Source of the DNA: Craspedostauros australis
Lineage: Eukaryota > Bacillariophyta > Bacillariophyceae > Mastogloiales > Achnanthaceae
Length of the DNA stretch: 64,000 nucleotides
Direction of reading: 5' to 3'
NCBI GenBank assembly: GCA_026770025.1
Contig: JAMXDE010000025.1
Coordinates: forward strand, 496,001 to 560,000
Part shown: positions 22,401 through 34,959 of the stretch, piece by piece
Position numbering within the stretch: the stretch's first letter is position 1
How the letters are laid out: each line of letters opens with the position of its first letter
Position numbers and translations under genes: made by a program
The notes under the pieces: generated by a model
Told to the model about the DNA's origin: nothing
The model's database searches: none
The model's input: the letters and a program-made list of their open reading frames with translations, nothing else

Positions 22401-25032
22401 CACGGAGAGTGTCGGAGATGCGGCTCTCGGATGGCATGGGAAAGCCAGCCGTGAACCGAGAGTCGAGGGCGACGTACACCTGAAGCATGGTGCAGCCGCC
22501 ATGGCCGGGAACCCCGTCGTCGTGAGCAGGGGTATCGGAGAAGAGCGTATCCATCGCAACCGTCTCATGGAGACGGTCGACGTTGGCCGCTGGGAACCGA
22601 GACTTGAAATGCTTGCGCATAGAGAAGCGCTCGGCGGTACGGTACCATTGAGAGGTACACCGAAGAGTGTCGCGAACGCGACGAGCTGGTATCCAGCCGA
22701 AGTGGGGTCGGAGAGCCTCGTAGTCGGCAGGCTTGCGAGTGGCAATGATGCTGCCCGGGTTGTCAGCGATGTCGGCTTGGCGAGCACCAGTGTAGGCCGT
22801 GAGAACGGTAGAGTTGTTCTCGCGGCGCTGGAGTGCTGCGGCGTCATCATCGTCGACGTCGTCGAGGTTCATCTCCCGGTCGAGAGAAGAAGGGTCCCAT
22901 TCGTCGTCCGCGGTGAAGTCGACATGTGGATACTTGTCGAGTTCGGAGCGGGTGGGCTTGGCCATGTCCATGTAGGACAGGCCTTGCCGGACAGCCAGTG
23001 GGATGATGTGGCCTCCTGGTGTGATGATGGTCTGGCGACCTCCAGGGAGATTCCGTGGGCGTTCGTTGACATCCATTCCGAAGGCACCAAGCTGGTTGGA
23101 TGAATGGATGGTCTTGCCCTTTCCGTAGAGCGCGTATTGGTGGAATTTACCAATGATGGGCCCTTCGGTGGTCTGGATGAGACCAGCAACCGTACCGATG
23201 TCGAGGTTGGCGATGGCGGAGTCGCCAATGCCACTGACGTCGGCGGTGTGTCCTGTCTTGCAGAGAACGAGGACGTCATCGCCAGCCAAGCCACCATTGG
23301 CACCGCTGTCGACGAGAGAGCCAGAGTGGTCCTTGACGAGCTTGTTGAAGCTGTACCGGACCACCGTGGAGTTGGCAAGGCGCCAGGTCTGGCCCTTGTA
23401 GACCAGTTGAGGAGTATCGTCAGACGAAGAGGTGGACTTGGTCTGAGCGAGAAGGCGATCGATGGCAGTGGACTGGTCACCAGCCTTGGAAGAGTCCGAG
23501 TTGCCAGCGGACGGGGTTGCGGAAGGAGTGTCGGTGGTGCCCGAAGATGTGGCAGCGTTGTTGGCAGCTCGGTGGGAGTCAGCCTTGCCCTTGCCCTTGT
23601 TCTTGCGCCACTTTCCCTTTGCTTCAAGGAATGCCTTGCGCTGATCCTTGGACATCTCACGCCATTCGTCATTGGGAATGGAACGACGGTCGTCCTTGGC
23701 ATAGTCCTTGCCATTGCCTTTGCCAGCAGAGCCGCCGGTCTTGGCGTTGTTGACCTTGCGCCGAGATGTGGTGCGAGGCTGGTTGGCGTCGAGGGATTGT
23801 GCCTCATCTCGAACAAACTCGAGGAGGTCTTCGAAGGAGACACCAACCTTGATGAAGCCGCGAGATTGCTTGTGACGTTGACGGGAGTTGGACTTCACGT
23901 TGGTGTAGGCCCGAGTCAAGTCGACATCAGGACCGATGGCGGTACGCAACCATTGCTGCTTGACCGCCTCATCGACACATGCATCATCGAGCTCTTCGAT
24001 GTCATCGAGCTTGGTTTCCCAGGCATCGAGGAATTGCTCGCGGGTCTTGGTCCAAGATTGGTCCAATCGGAAGGCGACGATGGCATCTCTGTACTTGATG
24101 GACAGAGTCTCGCTGACGACGCCACTGGTGTAGCTGTCAACGAGATCGGCGTAGGCCGCACGGCCATCGCAAGACTTCTTGTAGGCACGGATGATGCGCC
24201 GACTCTTGGAAGTCTTGACATGCTCAGTGAGCACGGCGAAGAGGTAGCGATTCTGGCTCGCGAAGAAGGCCTCGTCCTTGGGTGCCGGCATGAAATCCAT
24301 ATCGAGATGGTGGTTGAGTCCATGGGAGAAGGAAAGAGTCTCGAAGGTCCGCATGAAGGTGAGGAAGTGCTTGTCGTCCTTCAGTGTTGGGAGCGACAGG
24401 CTCTCTCGCTTGGTCGCCTTGCTGAACTCCTTGACGTAGTCAGCCGGTAGCTCCATGGCTTGGACACCTTGGAAGTTGGAAGAGGGTGCCATGGATGGAG
24501 TCACAGGCGGTTGCGGGAAGGCAGGATCAGGCACCGAAGCCAAAGGTTCGAATCCGAAGTTCACATGCGAAGGTTCTTCAGGCACCGGACGGAATGCGGA
24601 TGCTGGAGTGGTGTGGTTGCCCATGCCCATGCCCATGCCAATTGGAGATGGCACAGGTGTGCTTGCAGTTGAATGCGAGCGCGAAGAAGGAAGAGAAGGG
24701 TTGCTCTGCTCAGCCGTGAACGCCATGAAGGTAGCGCGATCAAGCTCGTTCCAGGTATCGTCATCCAGAATGGACTGGGTGAGGTACCACTTGCCGAGGT
24801 TCAGGATCTTGCAGATGTGGTTGATGCCGAGGGATGCGGTGAAAGGCTCGCCATCATCGGTGTTGCCACTGAGATGGAAGCTGCGAAGGTCATCCTCAGT
24901 GAGAGAGACGAGGTCGAGAGGGCTGATGATGTCCTCATGAGCGATGATATCGCGAGGAGTTGAGTCGGAAGGGATGCCGATGACACCGAGGATATGATCC
25001 AAGGTGGCGAGGTCCGTCTCAGCAGTCGTCAT
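19432..25032 (-). pseudogene. Polyprotein of element F, about one break
   Basis: A Copia polyprotein of about 1860 residues. Parts in order: an N-terminal gag-like region (to about 500) with basic Lys/Gly-rich stretches and no CCHC zinc knuckle that I can find; protease with VDSGANGGLAG near 580; integrase about 790-1040; a chromodomain-like stretch about 1195-1260 (FNVIVKWGDGSTSTEPLS); reverse transcriptase about 1290-1550; RNase H at the end. The start is the ATG at 25032, some 320 bp inside the 5' LTR. High GC in third positions leaves long open frames on the opposite strand, which are not genes. Confidence 0.9.
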
Positions 25033-25352
25033 GATGAGCGATGGATGGATGGAGAGAGCGGATGCGGATGCTGGAGGCTGAAGGATAGCTGAGGCTGGAG
25101 TGCACTGACTGAATCGTCTTCTGGTGCGGGAGGGTGCTGCAGGAAGTCTTGGATGGCTGAGTGGGAAGGCCCGAACTCAGCAGAGGGACCGAAAGGAGGG
25201 CGTTCTGCGGATGCGAGAAAGCCGAAGGAAAGCCGAAATCACGTTGTCACGTGATGGAAGGTGAAGGGATCGCTCGTGGGTGAACGAGGGATGAAGGATG
25301 GATGGATTGTCACGCAATCAATTCAGTAGGTGAAAGCTTGCGACTGTTAATC

Positions 25353-25974
25353 TGTTAGAACGAAATCAAGGATGGGATTCCGCACCGAAACGTAGAGTGA
25401 TCAGATCGTTGTTGGGGTGAGGATGAGTGTTGTTATTGAGTATTATTCGTATGAGTAGTAGAATGCGGGCGAGCTCACAAGATGGTTTCTTGAGAACTGT
25501 GAGCATGAGAGAGACATGACAGGTCTCCTGCAAATTGCAAGTGAAATTAACACGGAGACAACACGGCAAATGTGCGTGTTACTGCGTGAAGATGAGGTGC
25601 AAAAGTCAATGAACAAAACACCGCGATAGCCCGTGTTGCGAATTACGTCTTCTCACGATGTTGCTAGTAGTACGATCACACGATTGATCGTATTCACTTG
25701 AGAAGGTCATGGCAAGATTCGCACGTGTCACACCCAAGATCCAAGTCTGTCCTGATTGGGCAGATTGGCTCATCTTGGCAAGAAATCAATTTCCGCGACA
25801 TTTTTGGATCTGTGATTGAGGGAAAACGATTCTTGCGACGCGAAATGCGACACAAATCTGACACAACGGATTTTCGACCAAAATTTCCGTTCGGAACGGA
25901 AAAGGTAAGAAAAGTGGAGATTTCTGATTGGTCGACGGGTGTCGCTATTGTTAGAGATTTAGCGTGCGCTAATA
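25353..25974 (-). repeat. 5' LTR of element F
   Basis: 622 bp, near-identical partner of 18786-19407. The 320 bp between it and the coding start (25033-25352) is the untranslated leader. Confidence 0.95.
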
Positions 25975-26273
25975 TTACATGAGGGCTGTATTCGCTTGTA
26001 CCTGATGATGGTCACGAATGCATCATTGCAGCCCCGTGTGACATGTAACTGTGTATTGGATGATTGCATTACCCTTCACAGTCATCATCATCCGATCCAC
26101 ACTTGTCATTCACCATTTGTCTCATGGTACCATTCGCCCTGTCATGTACCTCACATTTTGGTGTTCACAATGTCATAGTGGGAGGTGCGGTAATATAGTG
26201 TTTCATGGCACTTGTCTTCTTCACTCTTGGGAGGTGCGGCAATCATGCGTTTCATAACACCCGATTCCTGACA

Positions 26274-27003
26274 TGTAACTACATGTGCGGAGAGCAAAGC
26301 ACTGTAATGATTGTCTACTCTGTTGCACTGAATCAAGTGCATCAGTGCAGGGTCTCGCCAAGTTGTGTGGCATCGTTTCTTCACCCTACTAACACCAATA
26401 AGCTAACTCATAAAACAGACAAGGATTAGCTACAAAGCACTCTACTACTCATCGTTACAGTTACAACTCTTCAATCAATACACCTCTCTTGAACTGCATC
26501 ACACGGCTATCCCGAAGCCGGCAGATTCACGAGGCATTCTCCACCGATTCGCGACGTCTACGCCCGAATCCTAACTGGTAGCTGCGAGTGGTTGCCAAAT
26601 ACTCTCTTATCAACTCCACCGAGCATCTTCCTCTGCCAACCGATCGCAAGAGTCTCTCTGAGACAAAGCCAAAAGGCACAGCTCGCAAACCAAGCCTCCA
26701 TCAAAGGGCCACGTCCTAAACGCATGCATCTGATCTGAAATCAGACCCCAACGCTCGAAAACCGAGCCACTCACGAGGACAAAAGTCCCAGCTGAAGGTA
26801 AGCGACCCAAGGTCGGACCTCAGTAGCCTCTGCCAAAGCAAGCAATAACCGCACTCGCCGACCGAGTGCGAGCCTCCCCAAGCCTGCATCGAACTTCAGT
26901 GCACACCTTCTCAACGAAGTGAAGCCGAGCAAAAGCAAGAGAAGGCAAACAGATCGATCCCCTCGAAGTCCGAAGACCACTCGAGAAGTCCCCGTCATCC
27001 ATC
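26274..27003 (+). other. Leader-like region, possibly from the 5' end of another LTR element
   Basis: No gene. TGGTAGCTGCGAGTGG at 26576-26591 resembles a primer site for the 3' end of initiator tRNA-Met, which would make the sequence before it LTR and the sequence after it a leader to the frame at 27004. This is inference; I could not find a matching second LTR in the window. Confidence 0.3.
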
Positions 27004-27501
27004 ATGGCAGAAGAGACAACCCCTGCCACGCTGGAAGAGCTGCAAGCACAGCTCGAAGCGATCACGGTCGAGAACGCTCGCCTCACACAGGCGACGTTGA
27101 CGGCCGAAGCCGCTGCAGAAGCAGCAAACGCGGCTATAGCCACTGCCCAAGCAGCGGCGACAGCCACCACGACCCCAAGCCGTCCCGGTCTTGAGCGCAG
27201 CCGTTCTGCTGGCGACACAAGAACCCGAACGGACCAGCCCTTCCTCAACGACAGCATCTTCGACATGGAAACTCCCATGCCCAAGAAGAGCAGAAAGCCA
27301 GAAGAGGACAGCGAAGACGACGACCACGACCTCTCTGGGAAACCAACCGTTCCCATCATGGGAGGTATCCTCAAGCAAGGACGCAACTGGGTGCCCTGGA
27401 CCGCAGGCGCACCAAACGGGCATTGGACGGGCCTCCAAGACGAGTCACACACCAGGTGGACCAACTCTCAACAACAGAGAATCCTCCATAACGGTGCTGA
27501 C
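27004..27501 (+). CDS. N-terminal part of an unrecognised coiled-coil protein, probably gag-like, cut by an LTR
   Basis: The start MAEETTPATLEELQAQ opens a frame with a heptad-like Leu/Ala pattern (about residues 8-55), then a Thr/Pro/Arg-rich linker and an acidic stretch (EEDSEDDDHD). The LTR beginning at 27502 ends the original sequence at about residue 166. I do not recognise the family. The possible primer site 430 bp upstream and the retroelement setting favour a gag remnant over a host gene, but that is inference. Confidence 0.4.
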
Positions 27502-28247
27502 TGTTGGAAATCCGGGGTTATAGTTAGTACTAAATTCTAATCTGCTGTTAGAAACTGTACCGTTTTAGAACTGTGAGCACAATCTCACTTTCTCTTCCGA
27601 TTTCGTCTTCATGGCAGGCATCTGTCGCGGTGGCAACACGGGGCATCCTGTTGTCTCTTAGGTGCTTCCCTCTTCATTCATCATGCTCTGTTCTTGCTTC
27701 CTTGTCTCTGCATCGTCGTAGCTGTCTACGCTTGCATGGTAGGGATCTGCAGTCTTGAGCTCTTGCCTATCTCATGTTTCCGTCGTTGATCTCATGACAC
27801 CATCGTCTCATGGTCAATGTCACCTTTGGTGATGTTCCAAACCTGCGGTTGTTCTGATCCTTTCTGATGTTCCAAACCTGCGGATGTTCTTGTCCGCAGG
27901 AGGGGCGTGTGTTGTCCTCTGAAGAAGGTGCGTCACTTGCCCATGGACTTGCTGTTCTGATCGACGTCGTCGTCTGGATGGTTACCATCGTTGGCGCGTT
28001 ATCGGGACCTCCTGATCTGCCATGGGTGTCTTCCTTACGTTACCAGAGGACAGGCTACCCTCCTCACGGTTATGCAGGTATCAATCGCGTCCGTATGCTT
28101 AGTCATAGTCATATTGACCTGGCATATAAAGGTGTGACAAATAGTCTCAGAACATGTGACAAATAATATTCAAAGCTGTGACGAACAATGTTGGGAGGTG
28201 CGGCAATCACGGGTATTACGACAAAGTCGTACCCTCAATTCCTAACA
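27502..28247 (-). repeat. LTR of the A superfamily, next to element A
   Basis: This 746-bp LTR starts TGTTGGAAATCCGGGGTTATAG and ends CAATTCCTAACA on the plus strand. Its sequence differs much from the LTRs of A. Only two bases (CC) part it from the 3' LTR of A. The bases outside its left end (GCTGAC) are not repeated on its right. CC equals the first two bases of the purine tract (read as CCCTTCC here) that follows such LTRs, so this may be the end of an older element that A entered. Confidence 0.85.
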
Positions 28248-28249
28248 CC

Positions 28250-28931
28250 TGTTGGAAATCCGGGGTTAGTGTTAGTAAGAACTAATTGGTTGTTAGATCG
28301 TACTATTCAGAACTGTGAGCTCATTCTCTTCAGCTCCTTTGCCTTTCGTTTCCCATATAGCATCTCCTGCAGCAGCACCGTGTTATACTGTTGCATTCAT
28401 GCATCTCATCATCATGAATCATCGCTTGCATACATGAGATCGCATCCGCAGGCATCCTTTGTCATGCATATCGTCGTGCATATCCGTAGGCATTCTTTCC
28501 ATGCACCTCGTTGTGCATATCCTTATTCTACATTCCCTGCGGTACAATTCCACAGTCTTGCGTTTCGCTCTTGATCTCCTGACACCAAACTTTACGATTG
28601 GTGTCATGATTGATGTCATGATTGATGCCCTTTCTGAGTTGTTCTAGTCCGTGGGTGACACGTGCCATGATCTCCAGATGGGGTGATCATCAATGTGTCG
28701 GTCATCATCTTCCTTCACATGGTTTAGGTGTCGTGGCCTTTTCTTGATTCATAGAGGACAGGCTTGTTTGCTTGGTAAGACTGAGGTCATTCCCGTGTGA
28801 TTCGTGTCGTGGGTGGAATGGATAATATTCAAAGGTGTGACGAATAATATCCAAAGGTGTGACAAATAATGTTGGGAGTTGCGGCAATCATGGGTATCTT
28901 TCCGACAGAGTCGTACCCTCGATTCCTGACA
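28250..28931 (-). repeat. 3' LTR of element A
   Basis: 682 bp, nearly identical to the solo LTR at 5561-6242. Followed on the plus strand by CCCTTCC, the complement of the purine tract. Confidence 0.95.
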
Positions 28932-29007
28932 CCCTTCCATTGTCGCATCGACAACACATCACTCACACTCTCACATTTTTCATAATTTTCGCCTCCTCTC
29001 CTCTCCG

Positions 29008-32000
29008 TCACTGATCCATTGTGGAACGCAATTGGATGTAGTGACCCCTGTGTTTTTCATAGGTCTCCTTTTTGGTATTCTTCGTAAAGCCGTCTGCGAT
29101 GTTGTCTTCAGAACGCACAAATTTGGTTCTGGCCTCTCCGTTTGTGATCAGTTCTCGAATGAAATGATGTCGGATGTCGATGTGCCGTGTCCTGGCGGAT
29201 GTTGATGGGTTGGACGCGATGAAGATCGCTCCAACATTGTCAACCATCACATCTGCCGGCTTGTGCATCCTCAGTCCGATGTCGCTCATCAATTGTGTCA
29301 CAAAGCGAATTTCTTTTCCTGCCTCCGACAGGGCGACGTACTCTGCTTCCGTCGAGCTGAGTGTTACGCTTCGTTGTGCCTTTGATCTCCATATGATCGG
29401 CACTCCTTGTAGTAGGACGATGTGCCCTCCTACGCTGATGCGATTGTCCTTGTCACCTGCGAATTCGCTGTCGGTGTATATTGCAATCTTCCATGCATCT
29501 TGGGTCAGTGGACTTGGTTTCATCTTCAGTCCATACTCTCTCGTGTCCCATACGAACTTCATGACTCGAAGCATTTCCTTGTATGCTGCGGCCGTTGGTC
29601 CATCCAACACCTTGGTCAGTTCTCGCACTGCATTGGCGATGTCGGGTCGAGAGTGTTTCACCAGGTATAGCAGCATACCTACTCCGCTTCGGTATCTGCT
29701 GTGTCGCTGCTTGTCCACTTTGGGTGCATCGCTTTGCCTTTGGATGCCTTGCCCTGGTGTCCCAGGCGTTCCGTATCGCTGCAGCTTCACCACATCGCTT
29801 CCGAACGTATCGATGATGTTCTTTAGGATGTGTGGTTGGTTCACCCAACAGTTCGTCTTGTCGTGATTGAAGATGATCTTGCAGCTCAGGTAGTCTTCGA
29901 GATCTTCCTCCACTTTGACACCGAATCGTTCCGCTCGGATATCCTTCACGAGCTTCTTCAATTCCTGCTCCTCTCCGATGCAGAGGCAATCGTCCACATA
30001 GGTGCCGATCAGTAGCAGTCTCCCTTCCTGATTCCGAATCAGTAGGCAAGGGTCCACCTCGCTCTGTCTGAACCCCAATTTGAATAGGATGTCGACGAGC
30101 TTCTTGTTCCATTGTCTCGCGCTCTGCACGAGTCCGTAGATGGTTTTCTTGAGTAGCAGGCATTCGTCGGCTTCGTGCCTCATGCCCCTTGGGCATTGCA
30201 TGTAGATCTCTTCATCGAGTTCTCCATGCAAGAATGCTGTCTCAAAGTCGATGATGATACTGTCCATATGTAATATCATCTTCATCGTGAGCATGATCCG
30301 ATATGTAGCATCGTGTATCACTGGTGCGTGGTGTGCCGAGAAGTCGACTCCCGCGATCTGCGAGTATCCGCATGCCACGAGTCTGGCGCGGAATACCCCG
30401 TTTCTCTTTTCCTTGAAAACCCATTTGGTTTTCACGCACCGCCGATCCTTTGGCATCTGGTCCTTCTTGATTTTCTCCCATACTTTCCTTCTGGCCATAT
30501 CATAGAACTCTTTGTTGATAGCTTCGCGCCATTTCTTTCTCTTGTTGGGATCCGCATGGTCCCAGCAGTCTTCGAATGTGGTGGGGTCTAGCAGCATTGC
30601 GACATTCGCGTGTTCCGCCCCTTCCTCATTCCGTTCGTCTTTCAATGCCTGGTCCGCAGCGATGATGTCATCTAGTCTCATCATTCCATGAGGTGTGTCT
30701 ATCATCGTACCTGCGATATCTCTGTTGAATATTGACCCGTCTGCGTGGAAGTCGGGTCCTCCTGTTTCTGGTGGAGTTGTGATGGTCTCTTCGGGCGTCA
30801 CATATCCCTCGCTGTCATTAGGTTCTGACTCATCACTTGATCCGAGATCTCGCTCCTCCTCTGGGATTGGGTCGTTGTTGTACCCGGCGAGAGCACTCAG
30901 CATCCTTGGTATGCGTGTTACAGGTTCTGCGACAGGGGTGTCTTCGGGCTCTTTCTCGGCTGCTTCGTCTACTTTCCCCTCGTCGTCCCTTCCGAATTCA
31001 TCGTTGTTCTCTTCGTTCGATTCATTTTCCCCTTGGGCAGGGAGCAAGCTATCTTGCCCTCGCGCAGCGTCATCAGTATCTTCTATTTCTTCGGCTCTGC
31101 TGCTGCGATCCGCGTCGTCGGCCTCCATGCTCTTGATGGTCTCCGATCGTCGCTCCCAAGTTGTTCTCGTAGCTCTGGTGTTCATACCCGACGTAGAGTC
31201 GTCATCTTCTAGATCTATCAGCACAGATCTGTTGGCATTCTCGATACCTCTGAATTGCCCGTATGACTGATTCATCCATGTCACGTCTCTTGTGATTAGG
31301 ATCTTGGTTGTTGCGAGATTCAGCATTCGATATACTCCCTTTGCGTGCGACTGGCCGTAGCCGACGAACATGGCTGGTCTGGATCTATCGTCCAGCTTAG
31401 CCTTTATCGTGCGACCGCCGATGTACACCATGCCTATTTCTCCGAATTTTCGTAATCCATCCACGAATGTTGGGATGCGGTTGTTGAAGAGAACACATGC
31501 TGGTTCTCTTGTCTTTGTCTCGATAATATTTTCGAGCTGAGTCGCGGTTCGGGCTGCCTCCGCCCACAATTTTCCACGCACTGTTCTCGGTAGATGCGTT
31601 TGGTTGAGCATGGAGCGGACTTTCCCGTACAATGTCGCGAATTTTCTTTCCACGCGACCGTTCTGTTGGGGAGTGGAAGCGGCAGTGTATTCGAACGTTG
31701 GACCGAACCCTGCGTCGAGAAGCTGTTTCTCCGCGGCATAATTCTCTCCCGCGTTGTCACATCTGATATTTTTCACATGTGCCTGTTGGTTGGAGTGAAG
31801 CCATCGGAGGAGCGTGATCAGCTTTTCTCCGACTTCACTTTTCTCTTTCAAAAAGTAGCTCCAGCAGTAATCACTGTAATCATCGATGACAAGGAGCCAC
31901 TATTTTCCTTGTCCGTAGCTGTGCGTTTGAACACTCGATGTGTCAGTGAACAACCGCTCACCAATTTCTTTTGCTCGGCGCTGCAGGCGTTTTGTCATTG

Positions 32001-34959
32001 ACTTCTGCTTCTGTTTTCCAATTGCGCAGTCAATGCATGCATGCAACTTGCCTGTGACATTCCAACCGTATCGTCCCGCTGTGCGAGAGATCGTGTAAGT
32101 GTCAACATGGCCTAACATTTTATGAATTTGGTTGATGTCCACTGCGGACCTGGTGGACACGCCGACATTGGCTTGGTCTTCGTGGGGAGGGGCACTGATC
32201 ATGTTCACTCCACTCACGAAACCGCTATGGGTTGCCATGAGTCTATCGAACGTGATGCGTTGCCCGCGCTTCTCCAAGCTCATCACGACACCTTGGTTGC
32301 TGATGTCGAAGCCGTTCTCGAGAGCTTTGTTGATGCTCAAGAGGTTCACCCACAGGTTGGGCACGAACTTCACTTGCTTGAGCACGATGGTAGCTTGGTT
32401 CCCGTTCTTCTGCATCACGACCATGCGTTTATCACCGACCTTCGTTGCCTTGAGGTATCGGCCGCTGCCGATCTTGATGGAGTGGTTGGCCACTCGCACG
32501 TTAATCATTCCCTCTTCGCTGTTGGTGAGGTGGCATGAGGCACTGGAATCACCCAGCCAAGTGTTTGCTTCGTGGTGGTCGGGGGCGATGGTGTGGCGGA
32601 GTGCGCTTGCATCGTCGAGGTCACCGATCACCATGGCCATGTCTGGTTGAGCATCGGCCGCTCGGTAGATGGGGAGCTGGTTGAACTCCTCTGGGTCTTG
32701 GACTCCTTGGTCACTTGGATGGTGCATCCACATCAGCATCTCTGCGGCGTGCTGAACCAGGCTGTCGATGAGCCCTCTGTGGATGGGTGGCAAGTTGAGC
32801 TCCTCGAGTCTTGCGTTGATGTGTTGCACGGCTTGCACCAATTGCAGTGGCGTGAACACGTCGATGCGATGCATCATGTAATAGAGCGTGCGCGGGTTCA
32901 GGCTTTCTCCTCCTCCTTCGGTGTACGCATGCGCTGCGTCGCAGCACAGTAGGGCGAGCTCAGAGCGCACTTCATCAGCGACCATCATATTGCTGAGAGA
33001 GTATCTCATCGCGACATGCAAAGGTCCTGCAGTCCAGAGCTTCTGGCGGCGCGTCATGATGTCTTGGATCGTTGTTGGCGCTGCCCTTGCAGGGGGATTT
33101 GCCAGTTGGACGAGGAACGACGAGTTACGGCAGGTCTTGCACATGGCGTAGAGAGGGCCGCGCTGAAAGCACAGCGGGCACCATCCTGCGGTGCTCCCTC
33201 CGTTGCGGGACGACTCTTCGATCATTCGATCGACCAGAGTCCTTGGCTCGGTTCGAGAGTAGATGGTGGAGGTGACGCGATGGTCGACTCCAGGCATCGC
33301 TACTTCATTCTCCATGATGTCTCCGACGTTGAGGGGTTCATCCTCGTAGACGATCCCTTCGAAGAGGTTGTCTTCGTCGGTGTAATCGTCTTCCTCGCTT
33401 GATGGGAATTGCTCGCGGTTGATGGTCTCAACTGCAGCAACTGGGGGTCCATAGTATCCGTACACACTTGGAGTGTGGGCCTCTCGTTCCTCTTCAGAGT
33501 ACTCGTCCTCTTCTTCGAGGTCGAGTCCGGTCATGTCTTCGTCGGTGGTTGCGAGGGCCATGTCGTTGATGAACGACTCGTAGTGCGCCATGTTGGTGGT
33601 GTTGATTGTTTGGTTTTTCTTGATGTTCGTGATTTCGTCGATTGTCACGATTCTTGGGTTGGTCACATTTTTTACCTCAACGGGGTCGTTTTCGAGCTCG
33701 TCGGTGGGGAAACACACCAATTCTTCGTTGTTGACCGACTTGTCTTCGTCGGGTAACCACAGTGATTCATCGGTCATCACGAGACCGATTTCGTCTTCTT
33801 CGTCGTTAGCGGGCATCCACATGGGTTCATCTACCACGACGAACGCGGCGTTGTCTGCCGCGGCGTCTTCGGGTAGCCACATCGGTTCCTCTACCATCAC
33901 GAGGGCGACGTCGTCTGTTCCGTCCATGCCGTCGGTGGCCACGTTGGCGGCGTCGGCTGCTCTCATCGCTGCCTTCAACTTGAAGCACTCGAGGATCTTG
34001 TGTCCCTTCTTACCGCAGTACTTGCAGTTTCCGTTGAACTTAGTCTTGTCCTCAGTATCACTTCTCTTGTTCTTCTTCGTGGGCTTGCCACCTTTGTTCT
34101 TAGGCGCAGAGCGGCAGTCAGCCTTCTTGTGCCCGTAGGCACCACAGTTGCGGCAGTGGCCCTTGAAGCCACCAGTGGCGGCGAGTGCCATTTCTTCCTT
34201 GCTATGGTTCTCGCGCTTACTACCTCCTTGCTTGATGTGACGTGCGTCGTAGGTGGCACTCACTGCTTCACGGATGTCTTCGATAGTCATCTGCTTTTCG
34301 ATGTTCTCGAACTTGAGCTCGATGAGCTTCACATCCATTTCGTAGTCCCTTCCAAGAGCGTTGAGCACGAGCATGTGGTACTGCTCCATGTCCATGTTAA
34401 CTCCCGCGTGCTTGAGGCGGTTACGAAGCACCTCCATTTCGGTGAGGAAGGTATCCGGATGTTCGCCTTTCTTCAATCGCATCCTGTTAAGTTGAGCCAA
34501 CAACTTTGCCTTCATTGGCGCAGTGCGTTGCTCGTAGATGCGCTCGAGAGCCTTCCACGCCTTACGAGGGTCTCCTCCCTCGTAGATGTTGCTCTCGCAT
34601 CCCAACACAGCCATGAAAGCGACATCACCTTCAGTAGTTTCATGGTTGATTGCCATGGTCAGTTCTTCAAACGCGTACTTGGCCAGAGCCTTCTTGTACT
34701 CCGCCTTCTCCTCGGGAGACATGGCAGATAACTTCGAGCCCTTAAGCTTCTTCTCTTCGCCTCCCACGATGGAGGCGAGAGGAGAGGGGTCGAAAGCCTC
34801 GGTCTTCACAATCACTTCACCCAAGTCCTTGAGATACAAGTCTCCGTAACCCTTGCGGTTGGCGCGGGCGAGGAACTTCGCACTCCAAGCTTTCCAGCTG
34901 GATCGCTTGCCGTCGAACATGATCATGTAACGATCGGTCTTACCGAGGAAGGACGTCAT
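29008..34959 (-). pseudogene. Polyprotein of element A, about one break
   Basis: Gag-pol related throughout to that of element C. In order: gag beginning MTSFLGKTDRYMIMFDGKRS; two CCHC zinc knuckles (CRNCGAYGHKKADC and CKYCGKKGHKILEC); a long acidic and helical region with a C-x2-C, C-x2-C motif (CPLCFQRGPLYAMCKTC); protease; integrase; reverse transcriptase (YVDD); RNase H. The leader between the 5' LTR and the ATG at 34959 is only about 80 bp. Confidence 0.9.

Larger units (their letters stand above)
18786..25974 (-). mobile_element. Copia-type LTR retrotransposon F, nested in a solo LTR
   Basis: This element is 7.2 kb with 622-bp LTRs that I read as differing at one base, so it inserted very recently. 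TTACA flanks it on both sides (18781-18785 and 25975-25979). On the minus strand the LTR starts TATTAGCGC and ends CTAACA. A purine tract (TTTGGGGAG) abuts the 3' LTR. It is almost whole, with about one break. It belongs to a lineage distinct from A-D and closer to E. Confidence 0.95.
18286..26273 (-). repeat. Solo LTR of the A superfamily, split by element F
   Basis: The LTR starts TGTTGGAAATCCGGGGTGG at 18286, runs to 18785, and resumes at 25980 after element F. It ends CCCGATTCCTGACA at 26273, about 794 bp in all. TGTAAC flanks it on both sides (18280-18285 and 26274-26279), a perfect 6-bp duplication. It therefore became a solo LTR either before or after F inserted, and its insertion predates F. 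Confidence 0.88.

Noticed and set aside
23104-24450. A 448-codon open frame on the plus strand opposite element F (also 20374-21534, 386 codons)
   Set aside because: Lies antisense to a clear Copia polyprotein whose third positions are GC-rich, which leaves the opposite strand free of stops. No domain is visible in the antisense product.
26820-27464. A 214-codon minus-strand frame with Ala/Val-rich stretches
   Set aside because: Mirror of the plus-strand coiled-coil frame starting at 27004; its hydrophobic runs are the complement of Ala/Gln codons.
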